Assembly (NCBI RefSeq): GCF_023206215.1
Contig: NZ_CP065800.1
Location: forward strand, 992,001-1,056,000
Source of the DNA: Butyrivibrio fibrisolvens
Lineage (GTDB): Bacteria > Bacillota > Clostridia > Lachnospirales > Lachnospiraceae
Direction of reading: 5' to 3'
Length of the DNA stretch: 64,000 bases
Part shown: piece by piece, positions 1 to 7,863 of the stretch
Position numbering within the stretch: position 1 is the first letter of the stretch
Layout: every line of letters begins with the position of its first letter
Notes under the pieces: generated by a model
Seen by the model: only the letters and a program-made list of their open reading frames with translations
Databases searched by the model: none
Told to the model about the DNA's origin: nothing
Translations under genes and position numbers: made by a program

Positions 1-59
1 TTCTTCATAATTCTTTTGGCCATCATAAAGTGCTGTGAATAGCACATTAATATAAAGAA

Positions 60-97
60 TGGCGATTTATAAGTGCGTATGACACTATAAATCGCCA
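60..97. terminator. Hairpin downstream of aguB
   Basis: A perfect 12-bp inverted repeat (TGGCGATTTATA and its complement) surrounds a 14-nt loop. It lies about 65 bp beyond the aguB stop codon on the minus strand. The T tract is short (TTCTTT), so it may act as a terminator or only as an mRNA end stabiliser. Bases 1-59 hold nothing I can assign. Confidence 0.55.
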
Positions 98-162
98 ATT
101 GTGTGCCTCTTGCGGCGCATGTTTATTATAAAAGTATGATTTTGATCATAGAATTGTAGTTT

Positions 163-1026
163 CTATTTGTAGCATTCAGGTCGTCTATCCCTGAATACTC
201 CCCAGCTCATACGCATATCTCTAAGTTCATCGAGATCAAAAGTCGCTGTAAGAACTTCTTCCTTGTCTCTTGATCCGTCTGCTACTATGGCACCTGTTCC
301 GTCTGTGATAAAGGATGAACCATAGAACTTAAGGGACGATGACTGATTATTGTTCTCCATACATGGTATTACGGACTCTGTTCCGATTCTATTAGCAGCT
401 GCAACAGGCATAAGATTGCAACCTGAATGCCCCTGCATACAGCGGCGCCAGTGAGGCATGGAATCTGTATCAAGAACCGGCTCTGATCCTATAGCTGTTG
501 GATATAAAAGGATCTCAGCACCCATAAGAGCCATATATCTGGCTGTCTCCGGGAACCACTGATCCCAGCAGATTCCAACACCGACCTTGCCAAATCTGGT
601 ATCCCAGACTTTGAAGCCGGTATTACCCGGTGTGAAATAGAACTTCTCCTGATAGAAATGATCATCCGGGATATGGGTTTTCCTGTATACTCCAAGTATA
701 CTGCCATCAGCATCTATCATAGCGATAGTGTTATACAGGACAGTTTCATCCTTTTCATAAAAGCTTATTGGCATGACTATTCCAAGCTCAGCCGCAACCT
801 TTTTAAAATGGTTAACGGCAGGATTGTCTGAAAGAGGAGTTGCATACTCATAGTAATCGTATCTTCTCTCCTGACAGAAATACGGGCGCTCGAAAAGCTC
901 AGGAAGAAGGACTACGTTCGCACCCTTTTGGGCTGCTTCACGAACAAGCTTATCTGCTTTTGCAATATTCTCATTAACGTTAGATGTCATCTGCATCTGG
1001 CATGTTGCGATAGTAACTTTTCTCAT
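163..1026 (-). CDS. aguB: N-carbamoylputrescine amidase
   Basis: Cytoplasmic nitrilase-superfamily hydrolase that converts N-carbamoylputrescine to putrescine, CO2 and ammonia, the last step of the agmatine route to putrescine. The 287-residue length is normal for AguB. The nitrilase triad is visible as Glu43 in LLPELFE, Lys116 in YRKTHIPDD and Cys153 in GICWDQWFPE. The start codon has an AAAGGA-like site upstream with long spacing. It lies 66 bp downstream of aguA on the same strand, so the two probably form one operon. The aguA neighbour makes the assignment more secure than the fold alone would. Confidence 0.93.
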   Translation of the reverse strand: MRKVTIATCQMQMTSNVNENIAKADKLVREAAQKGANVVLLPELFERPYFCQERRYDYYEYATPLSDNPAVNHFKKVAAELGIVMPISFYEKDETVLYNTIAMIDADGSILGVYRKTHIPDDHFYQEKFYFTPGNTGFKVWDTRFGKVGVGICWDQWFPETARYMALMGAEILLYPTAIGSEPVLDTDSMPHWRRCMQGHSGCNLMPVAAANRIGTESVIPCMENNNQSSSLKFYGSSFITDGTGAIVADGSRDKEEVLTATFDLDELRDMRMSWGVFRDRRPECYK

Positions 1027-1092
1027 TATCGTATTATTATCCTTTTAATTATCCTTGATCGTCACTTCTATTTTTAATAAGTGGGGCTATCG

Positions 1093-2253
1093 TTAATTTG
1101 CAGGTATCTGCTGCGTTATACAGTGGATATTGCCGCCACCTACGATGATCTGTCTTGCAGGTATCCCTATAACTTCTCTGTCAGGGAACAGGGCTTTAAG
1201 TTTTTTGATTGCAGCCTTGTCATTAACATCTCCAAACTGGGGAACAAGGACTGCTTCGTTACAGATATAGAAATTTACATAGCTTGCTGCAAGCCTTTCG
1301 CCTACCTGCCTTGTATCTTCGCCTTCTGCAAACTCGTAACCCTCAAGCTCTTCTTCCTTGATACATACAGGCTTTTTAGGAATTAGCAGCTTGTGTACTT
1401 TGAGCTTACGGCCCTTGGCGTCCTTGGTACTTATAAGTACCTGTAGGTCAGCTGCGCTCATCTTGTACTGTGGATCATCTGTATCATCTGTCCATGCTAG
1501 GACTATTTCGCCGGGCTTTGTGAAGGCGCAGACGTTGTCAACATGTTCGTTGGTTTCATCATTATATATGCCATAAGGGATCCAGATGACTTTCTTTGCT
1601 CCCAGCATGTTGCAGAGCTTGTCTGTGATCTTGGCTTTTGACATCTTGGGGTTACGGCCTTTGCTAAGAAGACAGCTCTCCGTAACTATAACTGTTCCTT
1701 CGCCGTCAGAATGGATAGCGCCTCCTTCAAGGACGAAATCCTGAGCATCATATACATCTGTATCAAGAGCCTTACATATCTTAGATGCTGCCGCGTTATC
1801 ATTCTCATAATCCGGATACAGACCGTCTATGTCTCCGCCCCAGGCATTGAACTTCCAGTCGATACCTCTTATACTGCCTCTTTTGTTAGTAACAAAAGTA
1901 GGTCCCACGTCTCTTGCCCAGCTGTCATCAGTAGGGATCACAAGGACATGTATGTTAGAGGAGCCTTCTTTGAAAAATGTATCAGGTACTGCCTCTCCAT
2001 TTTGTACATCGATGATATCTGCATCAAGAGATTTGGCAGCATCCTTGGCATGCTCCTTATCTGCCAGCATATACATTACTTCATGCTTGGCAATCTCTTT
2101 TGCAATCTGAGCGAAGACTTTCTGAGCTTCTATTCCTCCATAGGGCCAGGAACCGGGCCTTACAGGCCAGATCATTATTGTTCCAATATGCTTTTCGAAT
2201 TCGCCAGGCATATGGAAACCGTCAGCCTTGGGCGATGTAATTAGTTTTTTCAT
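1093..2253 (-). CDS. aguA: Agmatine deiminase
   Basis: Hydrolyses agmatine to N-carbamoylputrescine and ammonia and feeds aguB directly downstream. It is a member of the peptidylarginine-deiminase-like superfamily. The catalytic cysteine lies in the C-terminal motif GGGNIHCITQQ, about residue 378 of 386, and substrate-loop segments such as DDSWARDVGPTF are present. The open frame extends ten codons upstream, but the ATG at 2253 is preferred. It follows a GGAG site by about 7 nt and begins MKKLITSPKADGFHMPGE, as AguA proteins do. Upstream lies the long palindrome at 2344-2639. Confidence 0.93.
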   Translation of the reverse strand: MKKLITSPKADGFHMPGEFEKHIGTIMIWPVRPGSWPYGGIEAQKVFAQIAKEIAKHEVMYMLADKEHAKDAAKSLDADIIDVQNGEAVPDTFFKEGSSNIHVLVIPTDDSWARDVGPTFVTNKRGSIRGIDWKFNAWGGDIDGLYPDYENDNAAASKICKALDTDVYDAQDFVLEGGAIHSDGEGTVIVTESCLLSKGRNPKMSKAKITDKLCNMLGAKKVIWIPYGIYNDETNEHVDNVCAFTKPGEIVLAWTDDTDDPQYKMSAADLQVLISTKDAKGRKLKVHKLLIPKKPVCIKEEELEGYEFAEGEDTRQVGERLAASYVNFYICNEAVLVPQFGDVNDKAAIKKLKALFPDREVIGIPARQIIVGGGNIHCITQQIPAN

Positions 2254-2343
2254 ATATTCTCCGGAATCTATATATTTTGCCATAAACAGTCAAACAGGAA
2301 ATCTATATATGCAGATTTCCTATTAGTGATATTTAATATTATT

Positions 2344-2639
2344 GGGACTTTGCACTTGCCAAACATACGCCACCCTTTGAGGCAGAGCCGATACGGACCG
2401 TTTATAATATATTTTCGTATCTTTTGAAGGTGTTATAAAATTCAGGAGCATTATATCTGAATCTTTATATTCTTCTTAGGGTCCACATGTCTGAGCGAAG
2501 CGAGTTTGGACCCTAGAATATAAAGATCCAGATATCATGCCCTGAATTATAACACCTTCAAGATACGAAAATGTATTATAAACGGTCCGCATCGGCTCTG
2601 CCTCAGAGGGTGGCATATGTTTGGCAAGTGCGAAGTCCC
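2344..2639 (-). repeat. Long palindromic element, copy P1
   Basis: This is a 296-nt near-continuous inverted repeat. The left arm 2344-2484 pairs with the right arm 2508-2639 around a loop containing TGAGCGAAGCGAG. Pairing resumes outside a 2-nt mismatch (TAATATTA at 2334-2341 and 2642-2649). An asymmetric internal loop lies near the middle, with CCAGATATCATGCCCTG on one side. Its arms are almost the same as those of copy P5 (62404), in inverted orientation. It lies between the stop codon of the InlB-repeat gene and the start of aguA, both on the minus strand. No open frame of substance is present. It is a member of a five-copy family in this window. Confidence 0.9.
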
Positions 2640-2658
2640 GGTAATATTATTTTATCAA

Positions 2659-3981
2659 TCAATTCTTAACCCATGATGCATGCAGTGTTACATTAGGGAA
2701 TACCGTCTCATAAACAGTTGTCTTACTTCCTTCGTTGGTAGATACGTAGATCTTTCCGGTGGACGGGTCTATACTGATGTCTTCTACCTCTTTGGAGATG
2801 TCAATAGACCAGGTTCCTGCATAATCACCAGACATTGTGAATACGTTGACCTTCTGGTTGCCCTTCCAGTTATAGGCATCAAAACATGCGGTAAGTGCAT
2901 ATATGAAGTTGCCGTCTACAGTCATGCCCTGTATGCAGTAACCTTGCTGGTAGTTGGCACTTACATCTTTCCAGCCTGCTATCTCAAAATTGTAATTTAC
3001 AAGGAAGAAGCATGCTTTGCCGTTATCATTTTTGCCCATTACATAATAGGCACCATTATAATAGGCAATAGCATATACATTTTTGACACCTTCTATATGG
3101 TGGGTTGTGACATAATTGAGGTTCGAATCAACCTCCATGATATCGGATGCATATCCGGGGCGTGTGCCACCTTCTGCGATATAGATATGTCCGTTATCTG
3201 TGTTATAGCATAAAGCATTGCCATGATCGAACCATAGGTTATGAACCTGAGCGACAGTCTTGCCTGCTGTGAGGTCGTACTTGACGAGATTGGTCTCGTA
3301 GTGGGACAGGTCGCCGGCATAGTAGCTTGCATCATTGATAGATGCTGCAAATACTACGTATCTATGGGAGTTCTGTGTGAAAACAGTTGATCCCTGAACA
3401 CTCTTAAATGAATAGTTTGTATATACACTGGGCTTACCGGCGCTTATAGTCTTAAGCTTGGTAGAGCGCATATTGCATTTGCGAAGGTTGGAAACTGCCT
3501 GGCCGTTGGCATATACGTTGCCGCTGTTATCAACCCATCCTGCAAAAGTATAGCCATCTTTGGTATATGCATTAGCCCGAAGCGATGTAGTCTGATCATA
3601 GCTTATAAGCTGATCATTCATACTGCCGGATGTAGCACCATTGCCGTCAAAAGAGATCTTGAATACCTGCGGTTCCCAGGATGCATATAACTTTAAATTA
3701 TCAACGCCTGTGTACATAACAGAGCCCTGATCCGCATATCCTACCCCGGTGCCGTCACTACTTGTATTCCATCCGCGGAAGCGGTAGCCGGTTCTTGTAT
3801 ATTTGTTGGCAGGAAGAGTAGAAACTGATGTGGTACTAAAGGCAGCAGCGCCCATCTCGCCTGTTCCACCGTTAGCATTAAATGTTACCTTGTAACTGCC
3901 GGCTGCATAGACGTTTGTACTGTTACCTGAGAAAAAAACAATAACGATTATTACTGATAAGAATGCAAAGAATCTTCTCAT
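2659..3981 (-). CDS. Secreted protein with InlB-type repeats and a propeller-like insert
   Basis: A 440-residue exported protein of unknown function. A signal peptide spans about residues 1-27 (hydrophobic stretch, then VYAAG). Residues 29-102 form a complete Listeria-Bacteroides (Flg_new/InlB B) repeat ending KLYASWE. A second repeat starts at about 107 (FKISFDGNGATSGSM) but stops after YANGQAVSNL. Its closing strand, NVTLHASW, appears only at the extreme C-terminus (about 430-437). The roughly 250 residues between resemble a beta-propeller or extracellular binding domain, with recurring short strands and Gly/Tyr/Asn-rich turns. No anchor (LPXTG or membrane segment) is seen at the C-terminus. 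Role in adhesion or surface binding is inference. Confidence 0.72.
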   Translation of the reverse strand: MRRFFAFLSVIIVIVFFSGNSTNVYAAGSYKVTFNANGGTGEMGAAAFSTTSVSTLPANKYTRTGYRFRGWNTSSDGTGVGYADQGSVMYTGVDNLKLYASWEPQVFKISFDGNGATSGSMNDQLISYDQTTSLRANAYTKDGYTFAGWVDNSGNVYANGQAVSNLRKCNMRSTKLKTISAGKPSVYTNYSFKSVQGSTVFTQNSHRYVVFAASINDASYYAGDLSHYETNLVKYDLTAGKTVAQVHNLWFDHGNALCYNTDNGHIYIAEGGTRPGYASDIMEVDSNLNYVTTHHIEGVKNVYAIAYYNGAYYVMGKNDNGKACFFLVNYNFEIAGWKDVSANYQQGYCIQGMTVDGNFIYALTACFDAYNWKGNQKVNVFTMSGDYAGTWSIDISKEVEDISIDPSTGKIYVSTNEGSKTTVYETVFPNVTLHASWVKN

Positions 3982-4217
3982 ATTTTCACCTCGTAAGTCA
4001 TGTTGCTAATTGGATGAATCGATATGAGACGAGACAGGCGAAAAATCAGTAAGCCATGTCTCTAACACCAAATTCAAACAAAAAACAAGAAATTCTAGTA
4101 ATATGGACGAAACGTAGTTATATTATATCATATAAGGGATAGTCATTCTTTTGTGCATATAGTAGAAATTTGCCCCTTAGAATGAACATTATTGATTTGT
4201 ATAAGAGGTTCTTAGTG

Positions 4218-4904
4218 ATGTTAAGAGATGTGAATTTTGAAGATATATCTGATGGATTTGTATATAAGCCTGATGATCTTGTAAATGTAGGTTGTAACGA
4301 GTGCATGGGCTGTAGCGACTGCTGCAGGATAACAGGAGACTCCATAATCCTTGATCCATATGACATCTATAACCTGTGCAAGGGTCTTGGCCGAAGCTTT
4401 GCAGATATGATGGAGAAGGAGATAGAGATAAGACTTGTTGATAACTTAATCCTACCCAATCTTATAACCTATGATGAAGATCATCCTGACAAAGAAGAAA
4501 AATGTGCCTTTTTAAATGATGAAAACCGCTGCACGGTGCATGCATTCAGACCGGGCTTTTGTCGCCTTTTCCCAATGGGAAGATTGTATGATGAGAATGG
4601 CATGCACTACTTCTTGCAGGTTAATGAATGCACAAGGCCCGGGTCTCAAAGATATCCGGTAAAACTTAGAGACTGGATAGGGATTGAAAACCTTGCCCAG
4701 TACGAGGAGTTCGTAGTAAGCTGGCATGACTTTTGTAAGAAGATGGGAGAAGCACTTACTAAAGTGCCTGAGCCAAAGAGGACTAATACTGCCAGATATA
4801 TATTGCAGGTATTCTATGTAGAGCCTTACAAAGTGGGGATGTCCTTCTGGGATCAGTTTGATAGGAGGCTGGCGGAAGTGTCTGCACGCCTTGGCATAAG
4901 GTAA
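4218..4904 (+). CDS. YkgJ-family cysteine cluster protein
   Basis: A 228-residue cytoplasmic protein with the YkgJ/FliB-like metal-binding cysteine cluster. It has C26, C29, C32, C35 and C36 in CNECMGCSDCC, then EKCAFLNDENRCTVHAFRP and GFCRLFPMG. The family binds Zn or Fe-S; its biochemical role is mostly unknown. The frame is open from 4170, with a TTG there and an ATG at 4182. The ATG at 4218 is chosen because an AGAGG site lies 9 nt upstream and relatives begin MLRDV-x-x-E-ISDG. It ends 66 bp before rpe on the same strand and may be co-transcribed with it. Confidence 0.8.
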   Translation: MLRDVNFEDISDGFVYKPDDLVNVGCNECMGCSDCCRITGDSIILDPYDIYNLCKGLGRSFADMMEKEIEIRLVDNLILPNLITYDEDHPDKEEKCAFLNDENRCTVHAFRPGFCRLFPMGRLYDENGMHYFLQVNECTRPGSQRYPVKLRDWIGIENLAQYEEFVVSWHDFCKKMGEALTKVPEPKRTNTARYILQVFYVEPYKVGMSFWDQFDRRLAEVSARLGIR

Positions 4905-4970
4905 TCTTGAATTTTATATTCAAGATTGTATAATGAGACGTATGGTATATGGCAAAAGAAAGGATTATAT

Positions 4971-5624
4971 ATGAACATTCTTGCACCATCTATTTTATCA
5001 GCAGATTTCAAAAATCTGGGGAGGCAGCTTATCGACTGCCAGAGCGCCGGAGCGCAGTATATTCACATTGACATTATGGACGGAGTGTTCGTCCCTTCTA
5101 TTTCTTTTGGACTTCCAGTTATTAAGAGCATCAGAGATGCGTCAGACGCAGTATTTGATGTTCATCTCATGATCACCAATCCCATAAGATATATCAAAGA
5201 GTTTGCAGCAGTTGGCGCAGACATCATTACTTTCCATCAGGAAGCAGCGCCTGATCCATGGGCTGTTATAGAGCTGATTCATTCTTATGGCAAGAAGGCA
5301 GGCATATCCATAAAGCCCGGAACTCCTATAGATGTTCTTGAACCTTATCTTAAGAATGTGGACATGGTTCTTATCATGAGCGTAGAACCGGGATTTGGCG
5401 GTCAGAAATATATTCCTTCATCTACAGACAAGATTCGTGATCTTAGAAATCACCTCAATACTCTTGGCCTTAAAGATCTTGATATAGAAGTTGATGGCGG
5501 CATCAAGACAGACAATGTTGAGATGGTTGTAAATGCCGGCGCCAACGTAATAGTAGCAGGCTCAGCCATCTTCAATGGCAACGTTCAGGCCAATGTCAAA
5601 GAATTTCTGACTAAGATCGGGTGA
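4971..5624 (+). CDS. rpe: Ribulose-phosphate 3-epimerase
   Basis: Interconverts ribulose 5-phosphate and xylulose 5-phosphate in the pentose phosphate pathway. The protein is a TIM barrel of 217 residues, the usual length. It starts MNILAPSILSADF and carries HIDIMDGVFVPSISFG (metal-binding His/Asp), DVHLMI, VLIMSVEPGFGGQ and DIEVDGGI, the classic Rpe signatures. The ATG at 4971 has an AAAGGA site 7 nt upstream; the open frame before it (from 4926) has no support. Transcription probably ends at the hairpin starting 5631. Confidence 0.95.
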   Translation: MNILAPSILSADFKNLGRQLIDCQSAGAQYIHIDIMDGVFVPSISFGLPVIKSIRDASDAVFDVHLMITNPIRYIKEFAAVGADIITFHQEAAPDPWAVIELIHSYGKKAGISIKPGTPIDVLEPYLKNVDMVLIMSVEPGFGGQKYIPSSTDKIRDLRNHLNTLGLKDLDIEVDGGIKTDNVEMVVNAGANVIVAGSAIFNGNVQANVKEFLTKIG

Positions 5625-5630
5625 TATAGA

Positions 5631-5688
5631 AAACTTCCCACCTAGGCGAAGAGGCGACCCAAATGCTCTTCGAGGGTGTGGGAAGTTT
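5631..5688. terminator. Hairpin between convergent rpe and SDR genes
   Basis: An 11-bp perfect outer stem (AAACTTCCCAC with its complement) encloses a second 7-bp stem (CGAAGAG/CTCTTCG). It can serve as a bidirectional terminator. The outer sequence AAAACTTCCCAC(C/T)TAGGCG matches the ends of palindrome copy P2 (7515) almost exactly. It may therefore be an internally deleted relative of that family. Confidence 0.7.
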
Positions 5689-5710
5689 GATGTATTGATA
5701 GATATGTAAA

Positions 5711-6493
5711 TTACCCCATTTTTTTGTGCTGCTGGTGGGCAACCATGGGGATTACAAGGCTTCCTGGGAGGAGTCTTGATAATGAACATGCAAGTTTCAT
5801 GCGAAGGGTAGGGACTATTACTACCTTTCTTTTTTTCATCATTTTAAGTGCGTATGATACGCAGGATGATGCAGACATGCCTTTAAGGGCGAAGACTACA
5901 TTCGCAACAGCATTGAACTGTGTGTCTACAGGGCCGGGGCATAGTACTCCTATATAGGTCTTGGAGGCGCTTTTTTTTAGTTCATAAGCTATGGCTCTTG
6001 TAAGGCTTACAACGTAGGCTTTGGTTGCATAATAAGTCGCCATGTATGGACCTGCAGGGAAGAGGCCAGCTGATGAGCCTATGTTAAGGATATATCCGCC
6101 ATCTTCCTTATCCATAAGCGGGAGCATTCTCTTAGTAAGGCGGTGAAGGGCTTTGATATTGACGTCCACCATTTCTATTTCGCGCTTTTCATCGCAGTCT
6201 TCAAATCTTCCGGACAGGCCAAAGCCTGCATTATTGATAAATACAGATAGCTTATTCTCTGGATTTTTGCCAAGTTCATCTTCGATAGATTCGCATAGCT
6301 TATTTATCTCTTTTTTCTTGGAAAGGTCTGCGGTATAGATACTGCTTGTACCTGCAAGTTCGCTTTGAATGGCTAGGAGTCTGTCCTTCCTTCTTGCGAC
6401 CATGATTACGTGGTAGCCTTCTTTAGAAAGCTGTCTTGAAAACTCCTCGCCAAGGCCTGAGCTTGCCCCTGTTACAACTGCTATATTTCTCAT
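5711..6493 (-). CDS. Short-chain dehydrogenase/reductase (SDR)
   Basis: A 260-residue classical SDR oxidoreductase using NAD(P)(H); substrate unknown. The cofactor motif TGASSGLG occupies residues 8-15, NNAG is at about 87-90, the catalytic serine is in NIGSSAG (about 140) and YxxxK is Tyr154/Lys158. Residues VARRKDR after strand 2 suggest an NADP preference. A C-terminal hydrophobic stretch (LSRLLPGSLVIPMVAHQQ) is typical of the DltE/YqjQ-like SDR group, some of which act on lipids. The start ATG follows GAGGTTGAT on the minus strand. It converges on rpe. Confidence 0.88.
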   Translation of the reverse strand: MRNIAVVTGASSGLGEEFSRQLSKEGYHVIMVARRKDRLLAIQSELAGTSSIYTADLSKKKEINKLCESIEDELGKNPENKLSVFINNAGFGLSGRFEDCDEKREIEMVDVNIKALHRLTKRMLPLMDKEDGGYILNIGSSAGLFPAGPYMATYYATKAYVVSLTRAIAYELKKSASKTYIGVLCPGPVDTQFNAVANVVFALKGMSASSCVSYALKMMKKRKVVIVPTLRMKLACSLSRLLPGSLVIPMVAHQQHKKMG

Positions 6494-6615
6494 ATCAACC
6501 TCATTTTTTATCTGTTTTTATAATTATAATATATATCAGTGTCATGGTCTTACTCGATTTATAAAAGTCATGAATAAAAATGTTACTAATACTCAAATAT
6601 CTATGGGTGAGAACA

Positions 6616-6637
6616 TTGTGTAAATAAATGTTATAAT
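6616..6637 (+). promoter_or_regulatory. Candidate extended -10 promoter
   Basis: TGTTATAAT at 6629-6637 has the extended -10 form (TGnTATAAT) in an AT-rich gap. It sits about 55 bp upstream of the TTG start at 6695. No good -35 is seen at the expected distance, which is common for extended -10 promoters. The gap between the divergent SDR and this gene has no other clear signal. Confidence 0.45.
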
Positions 6638-6694
6638 AACAAAGTTGTTAAGTTGCAGTTAGAAAAGACTAATTCTTGTGGGGAGGATAGACAT

Positions 6695-7498
6695 TTGAAA
6701 ATTGAAGTACACGGCGCATGGGGCGATGTTATAAAGGCGCAGGATGAAGGTGATGACAGCGTGGTACTTGCATGGGAAGGCGAGTACAGGAAGGATGACT
6801 ACATAGATTTCAAGGACCTTGTACCCGGGACTTTTTATAAAGTCAAGGTAGATCCTACAATTGAGGAATCCCTTATATTTGTAACTACAGATTCCTTCAG
6901 ATACACAATCCCTTTCTATGAAAAGAAGACAAGCTATAACCCAATGTCTTTTGTAGGTAACAGGCATCTTGTCAGTATCAGAAAGGCTTATGATCATGAG
7001 ATCAGAGCTTACAGGAATCTATGCCTTAATCCCTGCGATCAGCATGAAGTTACAGGCGTATACCCTCATGCATCAGCCAATGTTGAGACAAGAGGCGAAG
7101 CAGTATTTGCCGCAAGAAACGCAATAGACGGCGTCATAGAGACAAGGTCACACGGCGAGTGGCCCTATGAATCATGGGGCATCAACAGACAGGACGATGC
7201 AACTATCAAGATTGAGTTTGGTTATCCCGTTGATATTGAAGAGATCCGCTTATATACAAGAGCAGATTTTCCTCACGATAACTGGTGGATCAGAGGAACA
7301 ATTAAATTTTCTGATGGAAGCACAGAAACTGTAGATATGGACAAGAAGGTTCAAAAACCACATATCTTTTCAATTAAAAAGAAATCAGTGGAGTGGCTAA
7401 CACTTGGGGATCTTATTAAAGCAGACGATCCAAGCCCATTCCCTGCTCTTACACAGATCGAGGTGTACGGTACCCCAGCAGTAGGCTGTGGTAACTAA
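6695..7498 (+). CDS. Discoidin/F5-8C-like carbohydrate-associated protein
   Basis: A 267-residue protein without signal peptide or membrane segment. The C-terminal half (about 115-260) looks like a coagulation factor 5/8 type C-like beta-sandwich. It has YPHASANVETRGEAVF, AIDGV near the start of the fold, then IKIEFGYPVDIEEIRLYTR and ALTQIEVYG at the end. The N-terminal 100 residues form a separate, probably beta-rich domain. The start is taken as the TTG at 6695 because GGGGAGG lies 8 nt upstream; the earlier frame from 6653 lacks a site. Function is not known. An intracellular glycan-binding protein is possible but unproved. Confidence 0.62.
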   Translation: MKIEVHGAWGDVIKAQDEGDDSVVLAWEGEYRKDDYIDFKDLVPGTFYKVKVDPTIEESLIFVTTDSFRYTIPFYEKKTSYNPMSFVGNRHLVSIRKAYDHEIRAYRNLCLNPCDQHEVTGVYPHASANVETRGEAVFAARNAIDGVIETRSHGEWPYESWGINRQDDATIKIEFGYPVDIEEIRLYTRADFPHDNWWIRGTIKFSDGSTETVDMDKKVQKPHIFSIKKKSVEWLTLGDLIKADDPSPFPALTQIEVYGTPAVGCGN

Positions 7499-7514
7499 GT
7501 TTAATTATTCACAA

Positions 7515-7824
7515 AACTTCCCACTTAGGCGTAGCAGTGTCCTTGAAGGGTTTGCGGGAACACCTGCACCCGAGCAGAGTATAAATCATTGACATACTTT
7601 TTAAGTGTTTTATAAAAATTCATGAGTATGATAGATGGGGATTTTTATTCTTCTTGGGGTCCACATGTGTGAGCGAAGCGAGTTTGGCCCCCAGAATAAA
7701 AAGCACCAGATATCATGCCATGAATTTATAAAACAATTAAAAGCATGACAATGATTTATACTCTGCTCGGGTGTAGGTGTTCCTGCAAATCCTTCAAGGA
7801 CACGGCTATGCCTAAGTGGGGCTT
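7515..7824 (-). repeat. Long palindromic element, copy P2
   Basis: A 310-nt imperfect palindrome lies between two plus-strand genes. The outer stem AACTTCCCACTTAGGC pairs with GCCTAAGTGGGG-CTT. Inner segments such as GAGCAGAGTATAAATCATTG and TTTTATAAA-ATTCATG also find their complements on the other side. The loop core TGTGAGCGAAGCGAG and the asymmetric element CCAGATATCATGCC are shared with the other copies, while the outer arms differ from P1, P3 and P5. Unlike the other four copies, the core is antisense to the upstream gene. The right end lies only about 20 nt from the ribosome binding site of the next gene. Confidence 0.88.
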
Positions 7825-7863
7825 CACGCGGTACATAACAATTCAAGGAGGATGATTTTTTAC

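Noticed and set aside
2344..2639. Palindromes as simple rho-independent terminators
   Set aside because: Stems of about 130 bp with conserved loop, conserved asymmetric bulge and no T tract go far beyond terminator needs, although they may also stop transcription.
3115..3145. GGTTCGAATC, resembling a tRNA T-loop
   Set aside because: It lies inside the InlB-repeat coding sequence, and no acceptor, D or anticodon stems fit around it.
7610..7846. A 78-codon minus-strand open frame across palindrome P2
   Set aside because: The frame follows from the inverted repeat sequence. It lacks a ribosome site and the other palindrome copies do not conserve a frame.
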